From Mesonia ostreae (GTDB taxonomy: Bacteria; Bacteroidota; Bacteroidia; Flavobacteriales; Flavobacteriaceae): 64,000 bases of DNA. Shown piece after piece: positions 24,050-32,783 of this stretch (positions are counted from its first letter, which is position 1; every line of letters starts with the position of its first letter). The stretch lies in the NCBI RefSeq assembly GCF_031845265.1, contig NZ_JAVRBG010000001.1, positions 186,001 to 250,000 on the forward strand, given 5' to 3'. The translations under genes were made by a program, and so were the position numbers. The notes beneath the pieces are model-generated. The model made no database searches. It was not told the origin of the DNA and was given only the letters and a program-made list of their open reading frames with translations.

Positions 24050-25132
24050 ATGAAAAAGAAACTTCGCATCAACGGACATTCACATTTATTACCTTATCCA
24101 CATCAAATTCCTGCTTTTATGAAAGAAAAGGAAATCTTTTGGGTAGATGAAGAGCGTAAATATATGCTCCAAAAGAACTGGAAAAGACCTGTGACCGATT
24201 CTAGTTTCTTTTTAGATGAAAAATTAGAATGGATGGAGCGTTATAATATTGATCATGCGGTAGTTCTCAATCTTTCCCAACTATACGGAAATGGTTTACG
24301 CGTAGAAGAAATGAAAAAAGCATTGCGTTTTCAAAATGATTTTAATGCCAAAGTGCAGCGAGATCATCCTTCTAAATTTACCTGTGGCTTTGTAGTACAT
24401 CCTGGTTTTGTGAGAGGAGCCTTGTGGGAAATTGAACGTTGTGTAGAAGAATTAGGAATGCAGTTGCTATGTCTCCCAACGCATTATATGGACAGTATTG
24501 GAACATGGCGTTGTATTTTTGATGAAGAAAATGAGCCCATTTTTGAAATGGCAAGTAAATATAATTTAGCGGTAGAAATACACCCGTATGACGGAGAGAA
24601 ATTTATTTTACTAGAAAATACGTCTTGGCGTTTTCACTTAATATGGATGCTGGCTCAATGTGCAGATGCGTATCACTTTTTAACGCTAAATGGCTACCCA
24701 GATAAATATCCTAATATGCGTGTTTGCTTTGCTCACGGCGGTCAATTAGCACAAATTAACCTAGGAAGAAGAATACAAGGTTTTGACGGTAGAGCTGATT
24801 TATTTGAGGGAAAAACGCATCCGAGGAAATCTGTAGGCCATAAAAATATCTTTTTTGATACCTTGGTACACGACACAGGTTCTTTAAAATTATTGGTAGA
24901 AAATCAAAAACCAAAACAAATTATTGCTGGTTTAGATGATCCTTATCCATTGGGAGAAATGGATAGTGAGAAGCAATCTTCTTATCCTGGCAAAATATTA
25001 GATTTAGCCGTAGAAAGAGATATTTTAACACAAATTCAATGTGATGATATTTGGGAAAATAACGTGATTCAGTGGTTGTGTGGTGATGATCAAGAAGCTA
25101 AAGATAAATTGGTAAAACGAATCACGGGCTAA
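24050..25132 (+). CDS. Amidohydrolase, probable 2-amino-3-carboxymuconate 6-semialdehyde decarboxylase
   Basis: 360 residues of the amidohydrolase-2 family to which ACMSD belongs. The N-terminal metal ligands are in NGHSHLLPYP (about residues 8-17), a central ligand His is in VEIHPYDGE, another in CFAHGGQLAQINLGRR, and the catalytic Asp lies in IIAGLDDPYPLGEM. ACMSD removes the carboxylate from the ring-opened product of 3-hydroxyanthranilate and so diverts flux away from NAD synthesis. Its stop shares a base with the next start (TAATG). Confidence 0.86.
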   Translation: MKKKLRINGHSHLLPYPHQIPAFMKEKEIFWVDEERKYMLQKNWKRPVTDSSFFLDEKLEWMERYNIDHAVVLNLSQLYGNGLRVEEMKKALRFQNDFNAKVQRDHPSKFTCGFVVHPGFVRGALWEIERCVEELGMQLLCLPTHYMDSIGTWRCIFDEENEPIFEMASKYNLAVEIHPYDGEKFILLENTSWRFHLIWMLAQCADAYHFLTLNGYPDKYPNMRVCFAHGGQLAQINLGRRIQGFDGRADLFEGKTHPRKSVGHKNIFFDTLVHDTGSLKLLVENQKPKQIIAGLDDPYPLGEMDSEKQSSYPGKILDLAVERDILTQIQCDDIWENNVIQWLCGDDQEAKDKLVKRITG

Positions 25133-25773
25133 TGCATTTTTTATCGGAAGAACTTAATCATTATATAGAGCAGCATTCTCAAAAAGAACCCGAATTGCTT
25201 CAGCAGTTGCATCGAGAGACGTATCAAAAAATCTTGCAGCCACGTATGTTAAGTGGCCATTTTCAAGGTAGAGTTTTAAGTATGTTAGCAAAGCTTATTG
25301 GGCCTAAAAACATATTGGAAATAGGAACTTACACGGGGTATTCTGCTTTATGCTTAGCGGAAGGAATGCAAACTAACGGAGTTTTACATACCATAGATAA
25401 AAACGAGGAGTTGGTTGATTTTCAACGTAAGTATTTTAATCATTCTTCTTGGGGAAGTCAAATTCATCAGCATTTAGGAGATGCTTTAGATCTTATTCCT
25501 AATCTAGAAGAAAACTTTGATTTGGTATTTATTGATGCCGACAAGCAAAATTATCCCAATTATTTTGAACTTATTTTACCAAAAATGAATTCTGGAGGAA
25601 TTATTTTATCAGATAATGTGTTGTGGAGCGGAAAAGTAATAGAAACTTTAAAAAAAGGAGATGTAGACACAGAAGCTTTACTTCATTACAATAAGCTACT
25701 TAATAAAGATCCAAGAGTAGAAACAGTACTTTTACCTATTCGGGATGGATTAACTGTTACCCGGGTACTTTAA
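25132..25773 (+). CDS. O-methyltransferase, catechol-OMT-like
   Basis: 213 residues of the bacterial class I SAM-dependent O-methyltransferase family 3. The SAM loop is ILEIGTYTGYSALCLAEG (about 62), the metal-binding DLVFIDADKQNYPNYF follows (about 130), and LSDNVLWSGKV is the family signature. It is translationally coupled to the amidohydrolase and is the last gene of the kynurenine operon. The substrate is unknown; a catechol-like or hydroxyanthranilate-type ring would fit the context. The 3' end overlaps the convergent PAP2 gene by 24 bases. Confidence 0.88.
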   Translation: MHFLSEELNHYIEQHSQKEPELLQQLHRETYQKILQPRMLSGHFQGRVLSMLAKLIGPKNILEIGTYTGYSALCLAEGMQTNGVLHTIDKNEELVDFQRKYFNHSSWGSQIHQHLGDALDLIPNLEENFDLVFIDADKQNYPNYFELILPKMNSGGIILSDNVLWSGKVIETLKKGDVDTEALLHYNKLLNKDPRVETVLLPIRDGLTVTRVL

Positions 25774-26325
25774 TTTGGTATCGATAAGTTTTTTATAGAG
25801 TAGATACACAATAATAGCGCAAATTAATCCAACAATAGCTCCGCCTAAAATATCGCCAGGATAGTGTACTCCCACATAAATTCTACTGGTAGCGAATAAA
25901 ATTGGCCATAGATAGATGATATAAATCCATTTCCATCGTTTTCTTAACATCAAAACTAAAAACGTACTAATAGCTACAGACGTGGAAGTATGTCCAGAAA
26001 CAAAACTATAATAACTTGGTTCTTGAAGTATTCTTATTACATCTTTAAACTCGGTAACATTATTGGGTCTCACTCTAGCGATAGTAGCTTTAATAACACG
26101 CGTTACCCCAAAACTAACGGCAAAACTGGCTAAAAATGAGAGTATGCCAATGATAATATTTTTTCCGCTGTGAGAAATGATTACTAATGCAAAGAATAAA
26201 ATATAAAGAGGAATCCAAGTTTGTTCTTGCGTGACAAAAATCCAAAAGTCATCAAAGCGTTCTATTCCTAATCCGTTAAGATAAATAAAAAGGTCACGAT
26301 CCCATTGCTTCAACTGTCCAATCAT
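25750..26325 (-). CDS. PAP2-family phosphatase, membrane-bound
   Basis: 191 residues with about five membrane segments. The three acid-phosphatase motifs are intact: KATIARVRP, FVSGHTST and SRIYVGVHYPGD with the catalytic His. Homologues dephosphorylate phosphatidic acid, undecaprenyl pyrophosphate or phosphatidylglycerol phosphate on the outer face of the inner membrane. It starts 6 bases after the end of tatA and is likely cotranscribed with it. Which lipid it uses is not evident. Confidence 0.9.
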   Translation of the reverse strand: MIGQLKQWDRDLFIYLNGLGIERFDDFWIFVTQEQTWIPLYILFFALVIISHSGKNIIIGILSFLASFAVSFGVTRVIKATIARVRPNNVTEFKDVIRILQEPSYYSFVSGHTSTSVAISTFLVLMLRKRWKWIYIIYLWPILFATSRIYVGVHYPGDILGGAIVGLICAIIVYLLYKKLIDTKLKYPGNS

Positions 26326-26331
26326 AGGTGA

Positions 26332-26604
26332 TTATCGCTTTCTACTAATGGAACCTGTAATTTCGTCAATTTCTTGTTTTACCTTATCTACTTCTTCCTT
26401 AATATTCTTACCGCCCATTTCTCCTATTTCTTTATTAGAAGTAATTTCTGATTTAATATCATTGGTCGCATCTTTAACAGTGCGTATGCCTTTCCCTAAT
26501 CCTCTAGCGATTTCAGGAATTTTATCTGCGCCAAATACCATCACCAATATAAAAACGATAAAGGCTATCTCGGCACCACTTATAAAAAAAGGTAGTATTT
26601 GCAT
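26332..26604 (-). CDS. tatA: Twin-arginine translocase subunit TatA/TatB type
   Basis: 90 residues: one N-terminal membrane helix (AEIAFIVFILVMVFGADKIPEIARGLGKG) followed by an amphipathic helix and a charged tail, the standard TatA/B/E layout with the FG-x-KIPE hinge. A perfect -7 box ends only five bases before the ATG, so the mRNA may be leaderless. TatC is not in this window. A putative Tat substrate (VanY-type peptidase at 34700) is. Confidence 0.92.
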   Translation of the reverse strand: MQILPFFISGAEIAFIVFILVMVFGADKIPEIARGLGKGIRTVKDATNDIKSEITSNKEIGEMGGKNIKEEVDKVKQEIDEITGSISRKR

Positions 26605-26608
26605 GAGA

Positions 26609-26616
26609 CAAATATA
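26609..26616 (-). promoter_or_regulatory. -7 box for tatA
   Basis: TATATTTG on the minus strand, four bases from the tatA ATG; predicts a transcript starting at or near the start codon. Confidence 0.65.
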
Positions 26617-26621
26617 ACATG

Positions 26622-26651
26622 AAAAAAAAAGCTGACTCGTTAAAGTCAGCT
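26622..26651 (-). terminator. Terminator after the M1 peptidase gene
   Basis: AGCTGACT and AGTCAGCT pair (26630-26637 with 26644-26651), with a T9 tract on the minus strand. Confidence 0.85.
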
Positions 26652-26673
26652 TAAAAATTAAATCTGTTCCGTA

Positions 26674-28989
26674 TTAATCATTCTTTTTCTCTTTTTTAAA
26701 TTTTTCAAACTCGTTACTTTCCTTTTTTTGAGGCCAAGAATTGTTGGCAGTATCTACATCTGCAGTTTCCATATCTGGATCTACTATTACAGACTCTAAT
26801 TCTTTATTGGTAGCCAATACGCGAGTTACTTCTTTATCATTTTTTCTCCAGATTTGTGCGGGATACGTCATCTTTTCTGAAGTACCATCTTTATATTTAT
26901 ATTCTACGATAAGTGGCATTACAAGACCTCCTGGCTTATTGAATTTAATTTGATAGAAATGTTTAGGAATAGTCATATTTTGACGTTCTTGTTCCGTAAA
27001 GTTATCCATCATAAAAGATTTTAACTTAGGCGCATTTTCTTCTGTAGATTTACTTTTCATTGCTGAAGTAAATTCGTCGCTATCTTCTTCTACCACGTAC
27101 AAAGCATCCACTTGAGAAGGATCTTCGACCCCATAGCGCTCCAACATTTCTTTACCTGCTTTTGTTGGCGCGTCTGTTACATAGTAAGATTTTACGTCTT
27201 CTACTCCAATATCTACAAAATCTGTGGTGTAAAACCAGCCTCTCCAATACCAATCTAAATCCATCCCTGAAGCATCCTCCATGGTTCTAAAGAAATCTTC
27301 TGGTGTTGGGTGTTTAAACATCCATCTTTTAGAATAAATTTTAAACGCGTGATCAAACATTTCTTTTCCCATCACGGTTTCTCTTAAGATGTTTAAGGCT
27401 GTCGCAGGTTTACCATAAGCATTATTCCCTAATTGATGAACTTGCTCTGGATTACTCATAATAGGACTAATAAAATCTTGATTCCCCTTCATGTAATTGG
27501 TGATTTTTGAAGGTTCTCCCCTTCTTGAAGGATAGTTTTCTAAGGGCGCAATCGCTTCAGGAAATCTCTTTCCAAACTTCTGTTCAGATACAAACTGCAA
27601 GAAGGTATTTAAACCTTCATCCATCCATCCCCATTGGCGTTCATCGCTATTCACAATCATTGGGAAAAAATTATGTCCTATTTCATGAATAATTACACTC
27701 ACCATTCCAAATTTGGTGCGCTCGCTATAGGTTCCATCTTCATTAGGACGTCCATAATTCCAACAAATCATAGGATATTCCATCCCTTGATTTTTGGCAT
27801 GAACCGAAATTGCTTTGTGGTAAGGATAATCAAAAGTCATATCGCTATAACTTGTCAACGTATGCGCAACTGCTTTGGTAGAATACTCTTCCCATAATGG
27901 GTTTCCTTCTTTAGGATACAAAGAAACTGCCATCACTTCACGATTTCCTATTTTGACATTTTGCATGTCCCAAATGTACTTTCTAGAGGATGTAAAAGCA
28001 AAATCTCTTACCATATTGGCCTCAAACTCCCAAGTTTTAGTCCTGTTAGAAAAACCCTTTTCAGCTTTTTCTGCCTCTTTCTGGTTTACAATTACTACTG
28101 GCTTATCAAAAGATTTCTTTGCCTGCTCGTAGCGATTCATCATGGTTTTAGAAAAAACATTTTTTCTATTTTGCAATTTCCCTGTAGCATCTAAAATATG
28201 ATCTGCAGGAACGGTAATTTTTACTTTATAATCTCCAAAGGGTAAAGCAAACTCACCGTCACCCCAAAATTGATAGTTTTGCCACCCTTCTACATCGTTA
28301 TAAACTGCCATTCTTGGAAAAAACTGAGCAATCACATAAGCGTAATTGCCATCTTTCTCGAAGAATTCATATCCAGAGCGGCCTCTATTCTTTACGTGAT
28401 CATTAATATTATACCACCATTTTATAGAAAACTCTATATCATCTCCCGGCTCTAAAACCTTAGGAAGATCTACACGCATCATCGTTTGATTGATGCTATA
28501 ATTTAGCGGAGATCCGTTTTGAGTTACTTTTTCTATATTAAAACCTCCATCAAAAGGCTCTTCTATAAATTGAGAAACAAAACGACCGGTTTGATTCACC
28601 TCAGAAATTCCATTGCCGTTTTGTAGTTCAGATTTACTATCTTTTGCTCGTATATTTTGATCTAATTGCACCCATAGATATTCCAACTTATCTGGAGAAT
28701 TATTGGTGTACGTAATCGTTTCTTCCCCATATAATTTCTGATTTTTATCATCTAAAACCACTTCCATATCATAGTCGGCGGTATTTTGATAATATGCCGG
28801 GCCTGGAGCTCCAGAAGCTGTTCTATATTGATTGGGAGTTGCAAACTCTTGGTACAACTGTCTAAACTTATTGGTGTTGGTGTGTCCTTGTTTTGCTTCT
28901 TCTTTTTCAGGTGTATCCTGCGCAAAAACAGTCACACTTGCCATGGCAAAAATGAAGGTAATTGCTATTTTAAAATATTTTCTATTCAT
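26674..28989 (-). CDS. M1-family zinc metallopeptidase, secreted
   Basis: 771 residues with a Sec signal peptide (MNRKYFKIAITFIFAMASVTVFAQ). The zinc-binding motif HEIGHNFFPMIVNSDERQWGWMDEG (HExxH followed by E after 18 residues) lies near residue 435. The beta-sandwich N-terminal domain (about 60-280) and gluzincin catalytic domain fit M1 aminopeptidases, but the usual GAMEN motif is altered to GMEYPMICW. It probably trims peptides in the periplasm. A terminator follows. Its upstream neighbours are the DUF6702 and carboxypeptidase-regulatory-like genes. Confidence 0.92.
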   Translation of the reverse strand: MNRKYFKIAITFIFAMASVTVFAQDTPEKEEAKQGHTNTNKFRQLYQEFATPNQYRTASGAPGPAYYQNTADYDMEVVLDDKNQKLYGEETITYTNNSPDKLEYLWVQLDQNIRAKDSKSELQNGNGISEVNQTGRFVSQFIEEPFDGGFNIEKVTQNGSPLNYSINQTMMRVDLPKVLEPGDDIEFSIKWWYNINDHVKNRGRSGYEFFEKDGNYAYVIAQFFPRMAVYNDVEGWQNYQFWGDGEFALPFGDYKVKITVPADHILDATGKLQNRKNVFSKTMMNRYEQAKKSFDKPVVIVNQKEAEKAEKGFSNRTKTWEFEANMVRDFAFTSSRKYIWDMQNVKIGNREVMAVSLYPKEGNPLWEEYSTKAVAHTLTSYSDMTFDYPYHKAISVHAKNQGMEYPMICWNYGRPNEDGTYSERTKFGMVSVIIHEIGHNFFPMIVNSDERQWGWMDEGLNTFLQFVSEQKFGKRFPEAIAPLENYPSRRGEPSKITNYMKGNQDFISPIMSNPEQVHQLGNNAYGKPATALNILRETVMGKEMFDHAFKIYSKRWMFKHPTPEDFFRTMEDASGMDLDWYWRGWFYTTDFVDIGVEDVKSYYVTDAPTKAGKEMLERYGVEDPSQVDALYVVEEDSDEFTSAMKSKSTEENAPKLKSFMMDNFTEQERQNMTIPKHFYQIKFNKPGGLVMPLIVEYKYKDGTSEKMTYPAQIWRKNDKEVTRVLATNKELESVIVDPDMETADVDTANNSWPQKKESNEFEKFKKEKKND

Positions 28990-29016
28990 AAAATATAGTT
29001 TTAAGTATTGATGGTT

Positions 29017-29523
29017 TTAATCAAATTTTATTACATCTGTTGGTTTATCCTTCACGAACAAAAGTGATTTTGTTTCGCCATGTTTTTCAAAATGAACCAA
29101 GTTTTTTTGATCTTCAAACAAATCAGTTAACAGTAGGTTCGTGATTTTTACCGAAGAAAATTCTCTCACCTTCTCAATTTCAAAGTAACAAATAATCAAA
29201 TCGTCTTCATAGCGCTTTCCTATAAAATTAAGTTTAAGATCTTGATTATGAGTATTTATCTTTAATTTTTTTCTGAAATACTTCTCAATATAAGCATTGT
29301 TTACTGCAAGATCTTGATCTCTTAATAACTCTACCTTACTGTCATAGCGAGTTTGAAGTAATTTCTGAAAATCGTCTACAAAAATGCGAGTGATGAGTTG
29401 AACCGAAGAAGATTCTTCCACATATTCTGCATTGGTAACACTTAAGTAAAACTTATGGGTTCCTCTAAAAGAAAAGCAGGAACAGATTAAAAGTAAAAAA
29501 ATAAGTTTCTTAAGGTGTTTCAA
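29017..29523 (-). CDS. DUF6702 family exported protein
   Basis: 168 residues with a short signal sequence (MKHLKKLIFLLLICSCFSFRG). The HKFYLSVTNAEYVEESSSVQLITRIFVDDFQKLL segment is characteristic of DUF6702, a Bacteroidetes family commonly placed just upstream of an M1 peptidase gene. The function is unknown. It overlaps the upstream carboxypeptidase-regulatory-like gene by 14 bases and precedes the M1 gene by 28 bases. Confidence 0.85.
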   Translation of the reverse strand: MKHLKKLIFLLLICSCFSFRGTHKFYLSVTNAEYVEESSSVQLITRIFVDDFQKLLQTRYDSKVELLRDQDLAVNNAYIEKYFRKKLKINTHNQDLKLNFIGKRYEDDLIICYFEIEKVREFSSVKITNLLLTDLFEDQKNLVHFEKHGETKSLLFVKDKPTDVIKFD

Positions 29524-30295
29524 TATTAATTTCTTTAAATTTATGATAGCTCATAGCGGTTTCTTTTAAAAACTTGATTAAAGCTAAAGTGGGCTTTTCT
29601 TTGACTATCAAATCTTTAAAAGGTTTAAAACCGATGCAATAATAAATAAAATCTTCGATTAGAGCTTCTGGTATTTTTAATTCTTCGGTGTAAAAATCAA
29701 TTGGAAAAATGTAGTAAGCTTTTTCCATCGCTGCTTTTTCGTTTTCGTAATCCAATTGACGGTATACCATCGCCAATCTCCCCGAGAAATAATTAATAAT
29801 GGGGTCTATAGGAATAATTCCGCCGCCGGTAATGGTTGCAGTGTAAATTCTTCTTTCGGCTAGAGTAGATCTGTTTTTTACTACGGGTAATCCAAAACTA
29901 GCCGCATTTAAATAAGGCTGAGTTTCTATAGTTTCTACATCTTTATCGAGTAATCCCGTTAGATAAAGATCAGAAATATTCACTTCTTCCAACTCATTCA
30001 CCAAGGGCAATAAATAGATTCTTTTTTCTCCTGTAAAGTCTTCCGCAGCGACGGTAATTTGATACGGTTCATATTGCAAAGAAGAAAAAAATAAAGTATC
30101 CCCTGCTTTCGCGGAAATTTGAAATCTCCCATTCGCATTGTTTATGGTTCCTTTTTTAGAATTTAGATTCACCACATTTACCTCTCTAATTGAAATAGAG
30201 TCCGCTATAATTTTTCCAGAAAAAACTCTTTTTTGCGCGTAAATAGCTCCTGAAAACAACAAAAAAGCAATTAAGACAGGAATGTGTGATTTCAT
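29510..30295 (-). CDS. Carboxypeptidase-regulatory-like domain protein, paralog 3 of 3
   Basis: 261 residues with a signal peptide ending AIYAQ. Residues 22-110 form a CarboxypepD_reg-like beta-sandwich (FSGKIIADSISIREVNVVNLNSKKGTINNANGRFQISAKAGDTLFFSSLQYEPY) closing on VNELEEVNIS. The C-terminal 150 residues are helical and lack a TonB-dependent barrel, so this is not a receptor. It is the nearest relative of the gene at 30381. One copy of the GCTTTCGCGGA word (30105-30115) lies within it. The role is unknown, probably periplasmic or surface. Confidence 0.82.
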   Translation of the reverse strand: MKSHIPVLIAFLLFSGAIYAQKRVFSGKIIADSISIREVNVVNLNSKKGTINNANGRFQISAKAGDTLFFSSLQYEPYQITVAAEDFTGEKRIYLLPLVNELEEVNISDLYLTGLLDKDVETIETQPYLNAASFGLPVVKNRSTLAERRIYTATITGGGIIPIDPIINYFSGRLAMVYRQLDYENEKAAMEKAYYIFPIDFYTEELKIPEALIEDFIYYCIGFKPFKDLIVKEKPTLALIKFLKETAMSYHKFKEINIETP

Positions 30296-30380
30296 AATTT
30301 TACTCGTTCTATGGTGTTATTTTTCATTACAAAAGGCTTCTGCTGCGAAGGAAAACGATATAATTCTGCTTCAGAAAAAA

Positions 30381-31154
30381 CTATTCAGAATTTTCTTTTT
30401 TAAATTTCTTGTATGCTGTTTTTTGATTTCTAAAAAAATCAATCATCACAAAAGGATCTTTTTGATTGACGGTTGTTTTAAATTCTTCTTGATTAGAACA
30501 GAAATACAAGAAATCGTCTATCAAAATAGGATCTATCTTTAGGGTTTCCACAAAGAAATTATTAGGAACCAAGTGCTTGCTTTGTTGAATAAGCAGTTCT
30601 AAATCTGCATATTTCTTTTGTCTATTTAGCATTTCCATTCTTCCGCTAAGGACATCAATTAAAACTCCTATAGGTCCGCCAGAACTTGCTGTATAAAGCC
30701 TGCGTTCTTCCACAGTTAACCTAGGAGCAGTTCTAATGGGGATGCCCAAATCTTGGGCGCTTAAGATAGGCTGTAACTCCATATTATTAGCATCTGCCAA
30801 TAAATCTCTTGTTAAAGTTAAGGAGGAAATATTTACCTCTTCCAGCTCATTCACCATTAGAAAAAGAATGATTTGGTTGTTTCTCTTCTGAAGCATTTCT
30901 GAAGTAATTTCTACGGTATGAGGTTCATATTTTACCGAAGAAAAAATAACCTTATCTCCTTCGCTTGCTTGAATAGAAAATTTACCAGAAGCGGCATTTA
31001 CCGTTCCCAATTTATTCGTATAATTGACGATATTCACCTGAATTTCTGCAATAGAATCGGCTACAATAGTTCCAGAAAATTCTTGGTTATTTTGCGCATT
31101 AGTTTCCCAGAAACTACAAATACATATAAGGAGAAAAAGGTAGTTTTTTAACAT
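30381..31154 (-). CDS. Carboxypeptidase-regulatory-like domain protein, paralog 2 of 3
   Basis: 257 residues with signal peptide MLKNYLFLLICICSFWETNAQ. The same domain plan as its neighbours: EFSGTIVADSIAEIQVNIVNYTNKLGTVNAASGKFSIQASEGDKVIFSSVKYEPHTVEI, then VNELEEVNISSL, an ERRLYTASSGG motif shared with paralog 3, and a helical C-terminus. It starts 30 bases after paralog 1. Shared motifs show a tandem duplication. Confidence 0.82.
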   Translation of the reverse strand: MLKNYLFLLICICSFWETNAQNNQEFSGTIVADSIAEIQVNIVNYTNKLGTVNAASGKFSIQASEGDKVIFSSVKYEPHTVEITSEMLQKRNNQIILFLMVNELEEVNISSLTLTRDLLADANNMELQPILSAQDLGIPIRTAPRLTVEERRLYTASSGGPIGVLIDVLSGRMEMLNRQKKYADLELLIQQSKHLVPNNFFVETLKIDPILIDDFLYFCSNQEEFKTTVNQKDPFVMIDFFRNQKTAYKKFKKENSE

Positions 31155-31184
31155 AAAAAGAGTTACTTCTCTCTTAAAGACGCT

Positions 31185-31976
31185 TTAATTTTCTTGTTGT
31201 TGCATTTTGTAGGCTTTGCTTTTTTCAATTAAAAACTCAATGAGATCCAATTCATTGCCTTTTTCTAGCATGCGCTCTTCCAATCCATTTTCTTGTGCGT
31301 AGAAAATAAATTCATTTATATTTTCTTTCTTTACATCTAGGTTACGCTTAAAAAAATCGTCGTTATATACTTTTCTTACAGATACATCCATATCTTCTGC
31401 CGTAAGCTTTCTCTCTTTTGTATTAGAATTGAATATGGTTCTGAAAATATTAGCAAAATTAAGACCGTTGGTGAGGTAACCTTTATCCATGGCGATATTC
31501 TCCACTTTAGAATCTTTATCGTCTCTAAACTTATAAGCGTAGGTATTTACCATTTCTTCCGAAGATAATTTTGTACGATCTACGTTTACGGTCGTAATCT
31601 TAGCAACATCAGCTTGTACATTTCCAGAAAGATCATAAGGTTTTAGAGTTATTTCCTCCAATTCATTAACGGCCTCGCTAATTTTTATATTAATGGTTTT
31701 ATTCTTAAGAACTCCCGCATCTATAGTTACTATAAATTTTTGGTATTGTATAGAAGAAACCATAAGCCTATCATTTAAGCCTACCTTGATGATAAACTCG
31801 CCGTATTTATTGGTGGAGACCCCTTCGGTAGTGTTCATATTATAAATATTAATATCTCCAGCATCCATATAACTATCTACACTCACTTGTCCTTTAATAA
31901 ATACGCGATTTTCAATTTGAGCTTGAATAAAGCTTAAATTCAGCAAAAAAATCAGTAATAATAATTCTTTTTTCAT
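31185..31976 (-). CDS. Carboxypeptidase-regulatory-like domain protein, paralog 1 of 3
   Basis: 263 residues with signal peptide MKKELLLLIFLLNLSFIQAQ. The beta-sandwich reads FIKGQVSVDSYMDAGDINIYNMNTTEGVSTNKYGEFIIKVGLNDRLMVSSIQYQKF and ends VNELEEITLKPYDLSG. The C-terminus differs from the other two more than they do from each other. It is the first gene of the minus-strand series leading to the M1 peptidase. Confidence 0.82.
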   Translation of the reverse strand: MKKELLLLIFLLNLSFIQAQIENRVFIKGQVSVDSYMDAGDINIYNMNTTEGVSTNKYGEFIIKVGLNDRLMVSSIQYQKFIVTIDAGVLKNKTINIKISEAVNELEEITLKPYDLSGNVQADVAKITTVNVDRTKLSSEEMVNTYAYKFRDDKDSKVENIAMDKGYLTNGLNFANIFRTIFNSNTKERKLTAEDMDVSVRKVYNDDFFKRNLDVKKENINEFIFYAQENGLEERMLEKGNELDLIEFLIEKSKAYKMQQQEN

Positions 31977-32078
31977 AATGCTTAGGGTTTTAAGTAAATC
32001 TTATAGAAAACTTAAAAGAGTAAAATTTCTTTTTTGTAGCTTTTCAATACTATAAATTTACATAAAAAAAATCGATAT

Positions 32079-32783
32079 ATGAATTGTATTATTGCCAGTA
32101 CTTCTACTGTTCACGGTAGTAGCTATTTAGGTTATTTTCATGATGCCTTAACGGAATTATTTACAGGAGTGAAAGAAATAATTTTTATCCCCTACGCAAG
32201 ACCCGGTGGTATTTCTCATAAGGAATACACTAAAAAAGCGCAGGAAGGATTAAAGTTTTTAAATATTGACGTTGTGGGATTGCACGAAAAAGAAAATCCC
32301 AAGCAAGCGATTGAAAATGCGCAAGCAATTTTTACTGGCGGGGGAAATACATTCTTATTGGTTTCCCAATTGTACAAAAATGATCTTATGAACAACTTAA
32401 GCGATAAAATAAAAGCAGGATGTGCTTATTTGGGTACTAGTGCAGGCAGTAACATTTGCGGAAAAACGATGCATACCACCAATGATATGCCTATTGTTCA
32501 CCCGCCTTTGTTTGACACGTTGGGATTATTTCCGTTTAATATCAATCCGCATTATTTAGATCCAGACCCTAATTCTACCCATAAAGGAGAAACTAGAGAA
32601 ACGAGGATAAAAGAATTTCAGCAGCAGCACAAGATTCCTGTTGTTGGGTTGCGGGAAGGAAGCTGGATTCGCATAAAAGATCAAGATTTAGTTTTAAAAG
32701 GAGACTTAAACGCTCGCGTGTTTATTCCGCAGAAAGAAGCTATAGAAGTGAAGCCTAATCATTCTTTTAAAAACTTATCGTAA
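32079..32783 (+). CDS. pepE: Dipeptidase E (aspartyl dipeptidase, peptidase S51)
   Basis: 234 residues. The nucleophile serine is in YLGTSAGSNICGKTM (about residue 122), the GGGNTFLL loop precedes it, and NPHYLDPDPNSTHKGETRETRI carries the catalytic His. It hydrolyses dipeptides with an N-terminal aspartate in the cytosol. Its stop overlaps the glsA start by one base, so aspartate and glutamate release are coupled in one unit. Confidence 0.92.
   Translation: MNCIIASTSTVHGSSYLGYFHDALTELFTGVKEIIFIPYARPGGISHKEYTKKAQEGLKFLNIDVVGLHEKENPKQAIENAQAIFTGGGNTFLLVSQLYKNDLMNNLSDKIKAGCAYLGTSAGSNICGKTMHTTNDMPIVHPPLFDTLGLFPFNINPHYLDPDPNSTHKGETRETRIKEFQQQHKIPVVGLREGSWIRIKDQDLVLKGDLNARVFIPQKEAIEVKPNHSFKNLS

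Noticed and set aside
27634..27897. ORFs of 60-90 codons antisense to the M1 peptidase
   Set aside because: They are typical shadows of a long AT-rich gene and cover its zinc-binding motif region.
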